NCBI GenBank assembly: GCA_016784945.1
Contig: JADHTP010000104.1
Span: forward strand, 1 to 9,575
DNA length: 9,575 nt
Origin: Deltaproteobacteria bacterium
GTDB taxonomy: Bacteria; Myxococcota_A; UBA9042; DTJE01
Reading direction: 5' to 3'
Part shown: one piece after another, positions 1 to 6,954 of the stretch
How the letters are laid out: each line of letters begins with the position of its first letter
Numbering within the stretch: the first letter of the stretch is position 1
Program-made: the position numbers and the translations under genes
Notes under the pieces: generated by a model
What the model was told of the DNA's origin: nothing
The model's database searches: none
Seen by the model: the letters and a program-made list of their open reading frames with translations, nothing else

Positions 1-456
1 CTCGATGGACGCCGACCCCCGCCGGATCCCGGAGATCCCCGTCAGCGCTCCCTTGGACAGGTGACCTGAGATCCGTTTTTCGAAGGTGATGGTGTTCTCT
101 TCGTCGAAACGCTTCGAAAAGCCGTTCTTCAAGGTGATGGACAGGTTGCCCGTCTTCCGGTCGTAGCTGGCGGTCTCCACGTTGGCGGGCGCCAGGCGTT
201 CGGGCAGGTCCATGTCCCTGAAGGCCTTCTTGATGTCGCTCAGCGGCTGAGGCGCCTTCTTGGCGGCCGCGGCCCCCTTGTTGGAGGGGACCTGTTCACG
301 CGCGGCCACGGCCCTGGACTGGGCCCTGAATCCACCTTTCATGGTCTTCAATTCGGCCTTCTTGGCTTTTTTGGGCTGCGGAGGATCCCTGGTCAGCGCC
401 TTCTTCCGGGTCGCCTCGTCCTTGACGGCCTCGGGCGGTTCCTTACCAAGCACCAT
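1..456 (-). CDS. Unrecognised Lys/Ala-rich protein, partial (C-terminus beyond window)
   Basis: An open frame of 152 codons runs from an ATG at 456-454 (complement) to base 1 with no stop, so the C-terminus lies outside the window. The first start after an in-frame upstream TGA is this ATG, and AGAAGG sits 7 nt before it as a good ribosome-binding site. Residues 1 to about 75 are low-complexity and rich in Lys, Ala, Pro and Arg (for example PPQPKKAKKAELKTMKGGF), with no signal peptide or membrane segment, so the protein looks cytoplasmic or nucleic-acid-associated. From about residue 75 the composition becomes that of a folded domain, with alternating beta-like strands (NVETASYDRKTGNLSITLKN) and a Gly/Ser-rich end (GALTGISGIRRGSASIE). 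I do not recognise the family. It lies 54 nt downstream of the hisC-like gene on the same strand and could be co-transcribed with it. That the frame is coding is fairly sure; function is unknown. Confidence 0.75.
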   Translation of the reverse strand, partial: MVLGKEPPEAVKDEATRKKALTRDPPQPKKAKKAELKTMKGGFRAQSRAVAAREQVPSNKGAAAAKKAPQPLSDIKKAFRDMDLPERLAPANVETASYDRKTGNLSITLKNGFSKRFDEENTITFEKRISGHLSKGALTGISGIRRGSASIE

Positions 457-510
457 GTCAGCACCTTCTTTCGATCCGTAGTCCCATCATATGGGGAGGA
501 TAATGGGGCG

Positions 511-1677
511 TCAACCGGACCCGTAGGGCTTCAGAAGATCGGGCCGTGCGGCGAGGAGCCCGTCGATCCGGTGGGTCAGGTCCTTCATTTGCCCCGGGGT
601 GCCCAGGGTGAAACGGACGTAGCCGTCGAAACCCTTGATGTGGCTGCGGTCACGGATGAACACGCCCACGGATTCCAGCGCCGCCACCAGCGCGCCCGGG
701 TCGGCCACCCGCACCAGGAGGAAGTTGGCGTCGGTTGTCCTGGCGTCGGCTCCCCGGGCCCTCAGTTCATCCTGGAACCAGAGGCCCGCCTTGCGGACGT
801 CCCGGATGTAACCGTCGATGTAGTCCCGGTCGGAAAGGGCGGCCAGGGCGCCCACCTGTCCCAGGGAGTTCACGCTCTTGGGGTTGTGGAGCTTACGGAG
901 GTGGTCCAGGATCGGGTCTCCCGCCATCATGTAGCCCACCCTCAGCCCGGCGATCCCGAGACACTTCGAGAACGTGCGGGTGACCACCAGGTTGGGACAG
1001 GACTCCACCAGCTTCGCCGAACTGACACCGCTGAATTCGTAGTAGGCCTCGTCCACCAGGAAGAGCGTGCCGGGATGGCTGTTGCACATCCGGGCAACGT
1101 CGTCGGGTGGCGTCACCACACCGGTGGGGTTGTTGGGACTGGCAAAGTAGACCAGCTTGGTCCTTTCGGTCATCCGGGACAGCACGGACTCGGTGGGATT
1201 GGCGAAAAGGTCGTCTTCGGCCGCGATCCGGGGTTCCACGCCCCGTGCCCGCGCAAACACCATGAAGTGCCCGTAGGTGGGCCAGACCACCAGCACGTCG
1301 TCGCCGGCGTCGAGGAACGTATAGCAGACCAGGGCCAGGGCATCGTCCGATCCGTTGGTGACCAGCATGTGGTCGGCGCTGACTCCGGTGTATACGGCCA
1401 GGGCCTCCCTCAGGGAGGTGGCCTGCAGGTCGGAATACCAGTTCAGGTTATGCGTGTTGCCCAGGAAGGCGGTTATGGCCTCGATCACCCGCGGGGAGGG
1501 CGGTATGGCGGACTCGTTCCAGTCCAGCTTCAGGGGCACCGTCCCCTCGGGGAGCCGGGAGATCGCCGACAGAGACGACACGGCGTCGTAGGGCGCCAGG
1601 CCTCTTACGTGCCGGGAGGGCTTGGGGCCCTCCACCAGTTCTGGTTGGAACCGGACCTGGGTTCCTGAATGAATCAC
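511..1677 (-). CDS. hisC: Histidinol-phosphate aminotransferase-like PLP enzyme (HisC family)
   Basis: This is a fold-type I (class I/II) pyridoxal-phosphate aminotransferase of 388 residues, slightly longer than usual HisC proteins (about 350-370). Visible landmarks are SPNNPTG (180-186), DEAYYEF (209-215; Asp209 should contact the pyridine nitrogen and Tyr212 the PLP oxygen), TRTFSKCLGIAGLRVGY (233-249; Lys238 the Schiff-base lysine, Arg246 a phosphate ligand) and a C-terminal substrate-carboxylate arginine in VRFTLGTP (Arg355). HisC converts imidazole acetol phosphate and glutamate to histidinol phosphate in cytoplasmic histidine synthesis. I chose the GTG at 1677-1675 because GGAGGGG lies just upstream of it. 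A longer frame from a GTG at 1743 has no comparable site and would read through a perfect palindrome. About 20 N-terminal residues precede the conserved core. No other his gene is in view, so a related role such as threonine-phosphate decarboxylase (CobD) or another aminotransferase specificity is possible. Confidence 0.85.
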   Translation of the reverse strand: MIHSGTQVRFQPELVEGPKPSRHVRGLAPYDAVSSLSAISRLPEGTVPLKLDWNESAIPPSPRVIEAITAFLGNTHNLNWYSDLQATSLREALAVYTGVSADHMLVTNGSDDALALVCYTFLDAGDDVLVVWPTYGHFMVFARARGVEPRIAAEDDLFANPTESVLSRMTERTKLVYFASPNNPTGVVTPPDDVARMCNSHPGTLFLVDEAYYEFSGVSSAKLVESCPNLVVTRTFSKCLGIAGLRVGYMMAGDPILDHLRKLHNPKSVNSLGQVGALAALSDRDYIDGYIRDVRKAGLWFQDELRARGADARTTDANFLLVRVADPGALVAALESVGVFIRDRSHIKGFDGYVRFTLGTPGQMKDLTHRIDGLLAARPDLLKPYGSG

Positions 1678-1681
1678 GTTT

Positions 1682-1688
1682 CCCCTCC
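1682..1688 (-). promoter_or_regulatory. Ribosome-binding site deciding the hisC-like start
   Basis: On the complement, GGAGGGG is followed by AAAC and then the GTG start at 1677-1675. This purine block decides for the GTG start over the longer upstream frame beginning at 1743. Confidence 0.7.
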
Positions 1689-1695
1689 AGCAAAA

Positions 1696-1711
1696 CGGGG
1701 GCATGCCCCCG
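1696..1711. repeat. Perfect 16-nt palindrome in the hisC-like leader
   Basis: CGGGGGCATGCCCCCG is fully self-complementary. It begins 19 nt upstream of the hisC-like GTG and just upstream of its ribosome-binding site. It could be a dimeric repressor operator or, in RNA, a dimerising or stalling structure. A perfect 16-nt palindrome with no spacer is unlikely by chance at a given site, but the function is inferred from position alone. Confidence 0.55.
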
Positions 1712-1771
1712 ATGGACCGAAACCCATTGGTATACGCACGCACGCAACCAATGTGCCATCCTCGGAATCGC

Positions 1772-1801
1772 AGAATACCCCGTATTCACGGGGGTTCCCA
1801 A
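1772..1801 (-). promoter_or_regulatory. Candidate hisC-like promoter with an inverted repeat filling the spacer
   Basis: On the complement, TTGGGA (1801-1796) and TATTCT (1777-1772) each match the sigma-70 consensus at four of six positions and are 18 nt apart. The spacer contains the inverted repeat CCCCGT-ATTC-ACGGGG (1778-1793), which would place a regulator between the two promoter elements. Transcription would start near 1765, giving a leader of about 88 nt that includes the 16-nt palindrome. The boxes are weak, so the promoter is a candidate only; the inverted repeat itself is plain in the sequence. Confidence 0.35.
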
Positions 1802-1932
1802 ATTGACGACCGGGGGGTGTGGATGAAGCTTACTCCACCAGGTGGGGCAAGGGCACATCACCCTCCTACGTGCGCGTATCCGTGCGCGCTAATTGGAATT
1901 AACACTTATATTCCGCGCAGTTTGCCGTCAGC

Positions 1933-1962
1933 TTGGCGTGTTTCGTACGGGGGTTTTACGAT
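1933..1962 (+). promoter_or_regulatory. Candidate promoter for the secretin gene
   Basis: TTGGCG (1933-1938) and TACGAT (1957-1962) are separated by 18 nt. Transcription would start near 1969, about 33 nt before the ATG. Each box matches the sigma-70 consensus only partly, so this is a weak call. The AT-rich island just upstream (1889-1914) could serve as an UP element or an alternative promoter. Confidence 0.25.
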
Positions 1963-2001
1963 CCGAATGGTGGAATGGCGCTCATTTTCTGGGAGGTTAC
2001 G

Positions 2002-5000
2002 ATGACACGGGCCAGAGCCGCCGTCCTTCTGGTTGCGTTGATCCTGGTCCGGCCTGCGTTCCTGCAGGGGGGGGACCGTGGGGCCAACCGCATTCACAAG
2101 ATCACCTACTCGGAGGAAGCCGACGAGACGGTGATCAAGGTGACTGCGGATGAAACGCCCACCTTCAGCGTATTCAAGCTGGACGATCCGGTCCGACTCT
2201 TTGTCGATGTGTCGAGGGGTGAAACGGGACCCGTTTCGAACCCGATCGTCGTGGACAACGGAGTCATCGATCAAATCGGCACGTTGCAGTTCATGAGCGG
2301 AGGCGTGCCCGTGGGGCGCGTCATCATTGGGCTCAGGGACAACGCGCCTTACGATGTTTCCTCCCAGGGCAATCAGATCGTCATCCGCGTGGACGGACAG
2401 GGGCGGCGCGCTTCGGAAGGCGAGGCGACGGAACTGGCCCGAAAGGTCACCTCCATCCGTGATCGTCTCGACAAGGAGCGCGAACTCCTGGGCCAGGTCC
2501 AGCGACTTCGCCAGCAGGAAGAAGCCCTGCGGGCCAAGGAAGAGGCCAGCCGGAAGGAAAGTGAACGCCTGCGCGCCAAGGCCATGGAACTCAAGGTCCA
2601 GGCCGAAAGGGATGCATCGAAGGCCACCGCAAAGGCATCGAAAGCCTCTGCGGAAGCCACGAAGGCGGCAGCAGAAGCCACCCGCGCGTCCGCGCGTGCA
2701 AGTGTCGAGAAGGAACGACTCGCCCTGATCCAGCGGGAAAAGGAACTGGCCGTCAAGGAACGTCAGGCCCTTGCCGCTGCGGCAGCCGCCGCCCGGGAAA
2801 AGGCCGACGCCATGAAGCAACTGGCCCGACAGGCCGCCGCCCGCCGGAACGCCGAAGAGTCCGTGGCCACCAAGGCCGAACAGGCCCGGAAGGCCGCCCA
2901 GGCCGCTGTCGTGGCCGAAAACAAGAAACTCGCAGCGGTCCGCGCGGCCACCAAGGCCGAACAGGCCCACCGGGTGGCCATGAAGACCCTGGCCGACCGG
3001 GAAAAACGGAACCTGGAACAGACCCGCACCGCCCGTGAAAAGGAAGAAACCCTGCTGGCCAACCTGGCCGAGGCACGGGAACGGCAGGCCAGGGTCGCCA
3101 AGCGCGCCAAGGAATCCCACGACGCCGCCCTGGCTGCGGAACTGAAGTCCACCCGGAAGAAGGTGGCCGACCTGAAAAACGCCCTGGAAAAGTCACGGGT
3201 GCAGGCCACCAACGATGCCCGGAAGCGGGACCAGTCCTACCAGGCCGCGGTGGCCCAGGCGGACACCCGGAAAGCCGAATTGTGGAAGGCCCGCCAGGAG
3301 ACGGCTACGGTCGAGTCCAGGATGCAGAAGCTCCAGGCCGAGCGCGACCAGTTGGCGGGGATCGCCGAAACGGCCCGCGCCGAAGCTGCGCGGTTGAAGG
3401 CCCTGTCCGAGCAGGCCGCGGTCATCGTCCAGGAAAAAGAAACGGCACGGAAGGATGCTGAGGCCGTTTCCATCCGCGTGGCGGCCCAGCAGAAGGAACT
3501 GGCCAAACTGAAAATGGCCGTCAAGGCGGAAGAAAAGGAACTGGAGGCCGTGGCCCTTCGAAAGGATCGCGAGTCCAGGAACCTGGCACGGGTGGTGTCC
3601 GACAGGAAGCAGGCCCAGGCCAGTTGGGAAGAGGTGACGAAGCGCCTCTCCGGGGAAGAGGAACGACTGGCCCTCCTATCTTCCGAAAGGGCCCGGGTCG
3701 AAAGGACCGTAGGCAAGCTCCGCAGTGAAATAGACGACCTGTCGTCCCGCCGCAAGTCCATCGAGACGGCGGAGGCCAGCCACCTGCGCGGACAGCTCGA
3801 AACCCGCCAGCAGGAAGTGGAGACGTTGAAGGATCAGCTGGTTGCGGCAAGAACCCAGGCCAAGGGGAAGAAGACGGCCCGCGAACAGTCCCTGGCAAAG
3901 GAACTGGCGCGCAAGGAAATCGACATCACCCAGCTTCGTACCAGCTACGAAGAGGCCCTGCTGAAGGCCCGGGCGGAGGGCGAGGCCATCCGCACGAGCT
4001 ACGAAGCCAGGCTGAACAAGGCGAAGGCGGAAGGCGACTGGAAGGACGAAACCATCCGGGACCTGGCGGACAAGATCTCGCGAGCCCAGGATGAGGTGAA
4101 AGCCTCGCGCAAGGCTCTGGCGTCCCGGGAAGCGGACATCGCGGCCCTCAGGACGTCACTGGCCGATGCCGAGGTCACCGGCAGTCAGAGCGTCAACCAG
4201 CTTCGCGAAACCCTGCAACGCAAGGTGTCGGAGGCCCAGGAGGTGCGCACCGATCTCGCGGACCGTCTGGCCAGAACCGACGAACTGGCCAGCAAGCGGG
4301 CCGCTGAAATCGCCCGTCTGAGCCAGGAACTGGAACGCTTCAAGGCCCGGAACACGAAACGCGAATCCAGCAAGGTCAAGGGTCTGAAGGACAGCCTGCA
4401 GGCGCGTGAAATCGAAATCCAGGTACTGAAGAAGGCCTACAGGAAGGCGCAGAAGTCCGGATCGGGCAAAACCAGGGACCAGAAGAAACGCCTGGCTGCA
4501 TTGAAGAAGTCGCTCAAGCAGCAGAAGTCGGAAAGGAAGCGGATCGAAAGCGAGTATGCCCACGAAAAGACCGCCTGGAACAGGCACGTGGAAACGAGGG
4601 ACCGCCGCATCACAGCCTTGACGGAACAGATCGACGCACTCAAGGCCAGCAAGGCCGCCAGGGAATCCCGTGAGGTGGCCCGTTTGCACGAACTGGTGAC
4701 GGCCAAGGAGTCCGAGGTCGCTTCCCTCAAGGATGAGAACCGGCGGGCCAACGAACACGGTTCGAGGATGACCTCCGAGATGCGGGCCGCCCGCAAGGCC
4801 ATCACCGAGGCCGAAAAGGATCTGAAGACCCTGAAGGGTCGGTTCACAACGGCCACGCAGCGCGAAAAGGCGGCCCTCAGAAAAGAGATAGCGGCCGCGG
4901 CCAAGGCCGACAAACTGATGCACGAACTGGAAGGAACCCGGGCCGAACGGGACAGCCTGGCCGTGGAACTGGACCACACGAGACAGGGACTGGCTGCCGC

Positions 5001-6954
5001 GGAAAAGACGGCTGCCAGGGAACGGGCCCGGATAAAAGCGGAACTGGAGCAGGAAAAGTCCCGAAGGGATCGGCTGGCAAGGGAACTGGCCGATGTGAAG
5101 GCCAAGGTGGCCAAGGCCTCCAGGCCCTCTCCAGCACGGGCCGCGGCTCACCCGGCCCCGGCAGCCCGGTCAAAGACCAAGTCCCACGTGAAGACCGTGG
5201 ACTTCAAGGAGATGGGCGGCATCCCGTCCGTGGTGATGAAGGTCAAGGGACGGCCCGACTACAAGGTGATCAGCGTCAACGACCGTTCCTATGTGCTGAC
5301 CGTGAAGAACGCCACCCTGGCCGGTCACATGGCACGACGGATGGACGTGACGGCCTTCGAGTCGCCGGTCTCCATGGTGACATCCTTCTCCGATTCCGAC
5401 GGGACGGTGCAGGTGGTGGCCGACCTCGCGAAGCCCACGGGCCAGCGGGTGCAGTTCGTAAACGGCAAACTGGTCTGGAAGTTCAACGGGCCGCCGGCGG
5501 GGAAGATGTTCGCCGGCGCGTCCCCCACGCCGACAACCGGGCGGTCGGGCCGCATGCTTGCCAGCGCCCAGGGAAAGACCCCGTCCCAACCCCTGGTGCC
5601 CACCATGAGCGAAATGCCCTCCGACAAGCCCCAGAAGTACCGCAAGCCCTCCATGGTGCCCAAGAAGAAGAAGTACAAGGGCAAACGCATCAACCTCACG
5701 GTGAAGGACGCGGACATCCAGAACGTCCTGACCTTCCTGGCCCGTGAAGGCCGGGTCAACATCGTCACGTCGGAAAACGTGCGAGGCAAGGTGACCTTCC
5801 ACCTCGAAGACGTGCCGTGGGACCTGGCCCTGGACACCGTGCTCAAGGCCAAGGGCCTGGACTACGTGGTGGAACAGGGCATCTTCCGGGTGGCACCCAT
5901 CGACGACATCCAGCGGGAGTACGAGGCCCGTGTCAAGAAGATGCAGAAGGTCCGGGAACTCAAGCCCGTGCTGGTCCGCCTGATTCCTGTAAACTATGGG
6001 AACGGGACCAACCTGATGTCCCGCGTGCGGTCGGTGCTGTCCGAGAAGGGTATCGTGGCCGTGGATGATCGGACCAACACCCTGATCATCAAGGACACCG
6101 AGGACTACCTCACGGCCGCCGAGGAACTGGTCAGGCGCCTTGACCAGCAGACGCCCCAGGTCCTCATCGAGGCACGGATCGTGGAAGCCCGCACCACATT
6201 CAAGGAAGACATCGGTATCCAGTGGGGTGGTAAATTCGCTATGGGATCCAACTATGGCAACGAAACCGGACTGGTGTTCCCCAGCAGCATCGGCCTCGCC
6301 GGTGGCGCGGACGACCAGGCCGCCCCGCAGAACGGTATCGCCCTGGAGACGCCGAACTTCGCCGTCAACCTGCCCGCCGCCGTCGGTGCCGGGTCTGGTG
6401 GCGCCATCGGTATCGAACTGGGTTCCATCGGGGGCGCGGCGAACCTCTCGTTGAGACTGTCAGCGGCGGAAGAGGAAGGCACGGTCAAGATCATCTCGTC
6501 GCCGCGGATTTCCACCCTGGACAACACCAAGGCGACCATTTCCCAGGGCGTTGCCATTCCCATCAGCGTGGTGTCGGCGGCCGGCGTCAACACCCAGTTC
6601 TTCAGTGCCGACCTGAAGCTGGACGTGACGCCCCACGTGACCCGTGACGGCCACATCTCGCTGAAGCTCGACATCACCAAGAACGAACCCGACTTCGGAA
6701 ACGTGGCCGCCAACGGCAACCCCACCATCCAGAAGAAGGAAGCCCACACCGAATTGCTGATCCGCGACGGCGACACCACGGTCATCGGCGGCATCTACAC
6801 GCGGAGCAAGGGCAAGAGCTTCAAGAAGATCCCCTTCTTCGGCGACATCCCGATTCTGGGGTGGTTCTTCAAATCCAAGACCCGGACCGATGACCGGTCC
6901 GAGTTGCTCATATTCATCACTCCGAAGGTGGTCAACCGGGAGGTGGCGCTATGA
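2002..6954 (+). CDS. pilQ: Giant PilQ-like secretin with about 900-residue coiled-coil insert
   Basis: A 1650-residue outer-membrane secretin, about twice the usual PilQ size. The ATG at 2002 follows GGGAGG by 5 nt and starts a signal peptide (hydrophobic residues 6-16). Domains in order: AMIN, residues 31-133, expected to bind peptidoglycan; a highly charged Lys/Glu/Ala/Arg/Leu helix region, about 139-1040; a Pro/Ala linker; a second AMIN-like beta domain, about 1062-1163; a low-complexity linker ending in a basic patch (1212-1229); N0/STN, about 1230-1297; N1/NolW, about 1320-1385; and the secretin barrel, about 1395-1645. The barrel carries GDTTVIGGIY and IPFFGDIPILGWFF, a near match to the GspD/PilQ signature. 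Residues 117-1041 contain no proline and I find no cysteine in the whole protein. PilQ forms the multimeric channel for type IV pili; here pilM, pilN, pilO and pilP are not adjacent, so another secretin-dependent system is possible. The stop overlaps the next gene (ATGA). Confidence 0.9.
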   Translation: MTRARAAVLLVALILVRPAFLQGGDRGANRIHKITYSEEADETVIKVTADETPTFSVFKLDDPVRLFVDVSRGETGPVSNPIVVDNGVIDQIGTLQFMSGGVPVGRVIIGLRDNAPYDVSSQGNQIVIRVDGQGRRASEGEATELARKVTSIRDRLDKERELLGQVQRLRQQEEALRAKEEASRKESERLRAKAMELKVQAERDASKATAKASKASAEATKAAAEATRASARASVEKERLALIQREKELAVKERQALAAAAAAAREKADAMKQLARQAAARRNAEESVATKAEQARKAAQAAVVAENKKLAAVRAATKAEQAHRVAMKTLADREKRNLEQTRTAREKEETLLANLAEARERQARVAKRAKESHDAALAAELKSTRKKVADLKNALEKSRVQATNDARKRDQSYQAAVAQADTRKAELWKARQETATVESRMQKLQAERDQLAGIAETARAEAARLKALSEQAAVIVQEKETARKDAEAVSIRVAAQQKELAKLKMAVKAEEKELEAVALRKDRESRNLARVVSDRKQAQASWEEVTKRLSGEEERLALLSSERARVERTVGKLRSEIDDLSSRRKSIETAEASHLRGQLETRQQEVETLKDQLVAARTQAKGKKTAREQSLAKELARKEIDITQLRTSYEEALLKARAEGEAIRTSYEARLNKAKAEGDWKDETIRDLADKISRAQDEVKASRKALASREADIAALRTSLADAEVTGSQSVNQLRETLQRKVSEAQEVRTDLADRLARTDELASKRAAEIARLSQELERFKARNTKRESSKVKGLKDSLQAREIEIQVLKKAYRKAQKSGSGKTRDQKKRLAALKKSLKQQKSERKRIESEYAHEKTAWNRHVETRDRRITALTEQIDALKASKAARESREVARLHELVTAKESEVASLKDENRRANEHGSRMTSEMRAARKAITEAEKDLKTLKGRFTTATQREKAALRKEIAAAAKADKLMHELEGTRAERDSLAVELDHTRQGLAAAEKTAARERARIKAELEQEKSRRDRLARELADVKAKVAKASRPSPARAAAHPAPAARSKTKSHVKTVDFKEMGGIPSVVMKVKGRPDYKVISVNDRSYVLTVKNATLAGHMARRMDVTAFESPVSMVTSFSDSDGTVQVVADLAKPTGQRVQFVNGKLVWKFNGPPAGKMFAGASPTPTTGRSGRMLASAQGKTPSQPLVPTMSEMPSDKPQKYRKPSMVPKKKKYKGKRINLTVKDADIQNVLTFLAREGRVNIVTSENVRGKVTFHLEDVPWDLALDTVLKAKGLDYVVEQGIFRVAPIDDIQREYEARVKKMQKVRELKPVLVRLIPVNYGNGTNLMSRVRSVLSEKGIVAVDDRTNTLIIKDTEDYLTAAEELVRRLDQQTPQVLIEARIVEARTTFKEDIGIQWGGKFAMGSNYGNETGLVFPSSIGLAGGADDQAAPQNGIALETPNFAVNLPAAVGAGSGGAIGIELGSIGGAANLSLRLSAAEEEGTVKIISSPRISTLDNTKATISQGVAIPISVVSAAGVNTQFFSADLKLDVTPHVTRDGHISLKLDITKNEPDFGNVAANGNPTIQKKEAHTELLIRDGDTTVIGGIYTRSKGKSFKKIPFFGDIPILGWFFKSKTRTDDRSELLIFITPKVVNREVAL
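2865..2968 (+). repeat. 23-nt direct repeat in the TolA-like part of the coil
   Basis: The 23 bases at 2865-2887 recur exactly at 2946-2968, encoding ATKAEQA in both places, in the same frame and 81 nt (27 codons) apart. Identity at DNA level, not just protein level, points to a fairly recent internal duplication or gene conversion inside the coiled-coil region. Confidence 0.6.
3940..4032 (+). repeat. 18-residue tandem repeat in the coil
   Basis: Residues around 647-682 carry two copies of an 18-residue unit: TSYEEALLKARAEGEAIR followed by TSYEARLNKAKAEGDWKD. The exact DNA match is limited (AGCTACGAA at 3943-3951 and 3997-4005, 54 nt apart). The unit length is not a whole number of heptads, so it may shift the coiled-coil register or form an 11- or 18-residue helical pattern. 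Confidence 0.55.
6938..6954 (+). promoter_or_regulatory. Translational coupling site between secretin and lipoprotein
   Basis: The secretin TGA (6952-6954) overlaps the lipoprotein ATG (6951-6953) as ATGA. GGGAGG at 6938-6943 lies 7 nt before that ATG, inside the end of the secretin frame. This arrangement usually means terminating ribosomes restart on the second gene, giving linked expression. Confidence 0.8.

Larger units (their letters stand above)
1678..2001. other. Divergent intergenic control region
   Basis: These 324 bases separate the leftward hisC-like gene from the rightward secretin gene, and I see no coding frame in them worth calling. Besides the palindrome and candidate promoters listed separately, they hold a short inverted repeat CCACC-A-GGTGG (1835-1845), an 8-nt direct repeat CGTGCGCG at 1869-1876 and 1881-1888 (12-nt period), and an AT-rich island (about 1889-1914) that stands out from GC-rich surroundings. 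The island contains GGAAT (1895-1899) and ATTCC (1910-1914), inverted around a 10-nt spacer. Such an island between two divergent starts is where promoter melting or a regulator would be expected. Confidence 0.6.
2416..5124 (+). other. Segment encoding the proline-free coiled-coil insert
   Basis: This part of the secretin gene encodes roughly residues 139-1041. It is one uninterrupted frame dominated by Ala, Lys, Glu, Arg, Leu and Gln with no proline or cysteine. It has sub-regions: a Leu/Glu/Arg-rich start (139-200), a TolA-like Ala/Lys stretch (about 205-340), a long mixed coiled coil, and a basic section around 790-850. Glycines at about 551, 622, 727, 820/822 and 920 are possible hinges. 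The residues are consistent with long alpha-helices forming coiled coils, as in SMC-like or TolA-like proteins; oligomeric state cannot be told from sequence reading. Confidence 0.8.

Noticed and set aside
260..481. Small plus-strand frame of 73 codons
   Set aside because: It lies antisense to the partial Lys/Ala-rich gene, which has the better start signal and a continuous frame to the edge.
571..1668. Long plus-strand open frame of 365 codons opposite the hisC-like gene
   Set aside because: It is antisense to a frame with complete PLP-enzyme motifs, its product is His/Gly/Val-rich low-complexity sequence, and it is a common by-product of high-GC codon use.
1678..1743. Longer hisC-like start at the GTG at 1743
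   Set aside because: No ribosome-binding site there, and the extra 22 residues match nothing in HisC. The GTG at 1677 has a strong one.
1678..1800. Histidine leader-peptide attenuator or T-box before the hisC-like gene
   Set aside because: I see no run of His codons in a short frame and no T-box-like conserved block on the complement.
1933..2001. Earlier TTG start for the secretin, adding 23 residues
   Set aside because: The ATG at 2002 has GGGAGG just upstream and begins a proper signal peptide; the extension would bury the signal peptide and overlaps the candidate promoter.
1906..3120. Long minus-strand open frame (404 codons) opposite the secretin start
   Set aside because: It is antisense to the AMIN domain and coil; its Gly/Phe/Leu-rich product mirrors Ala/Lys/Glu codons. 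It also crosses the intergenic region and has no supporting start signal.
4156..5151. Minus-strand open frame of 331 codons opposite the coil
   Set aside because: Same artefact: biased coil codons leave the antisense strand free of stops. No recognisable domain.
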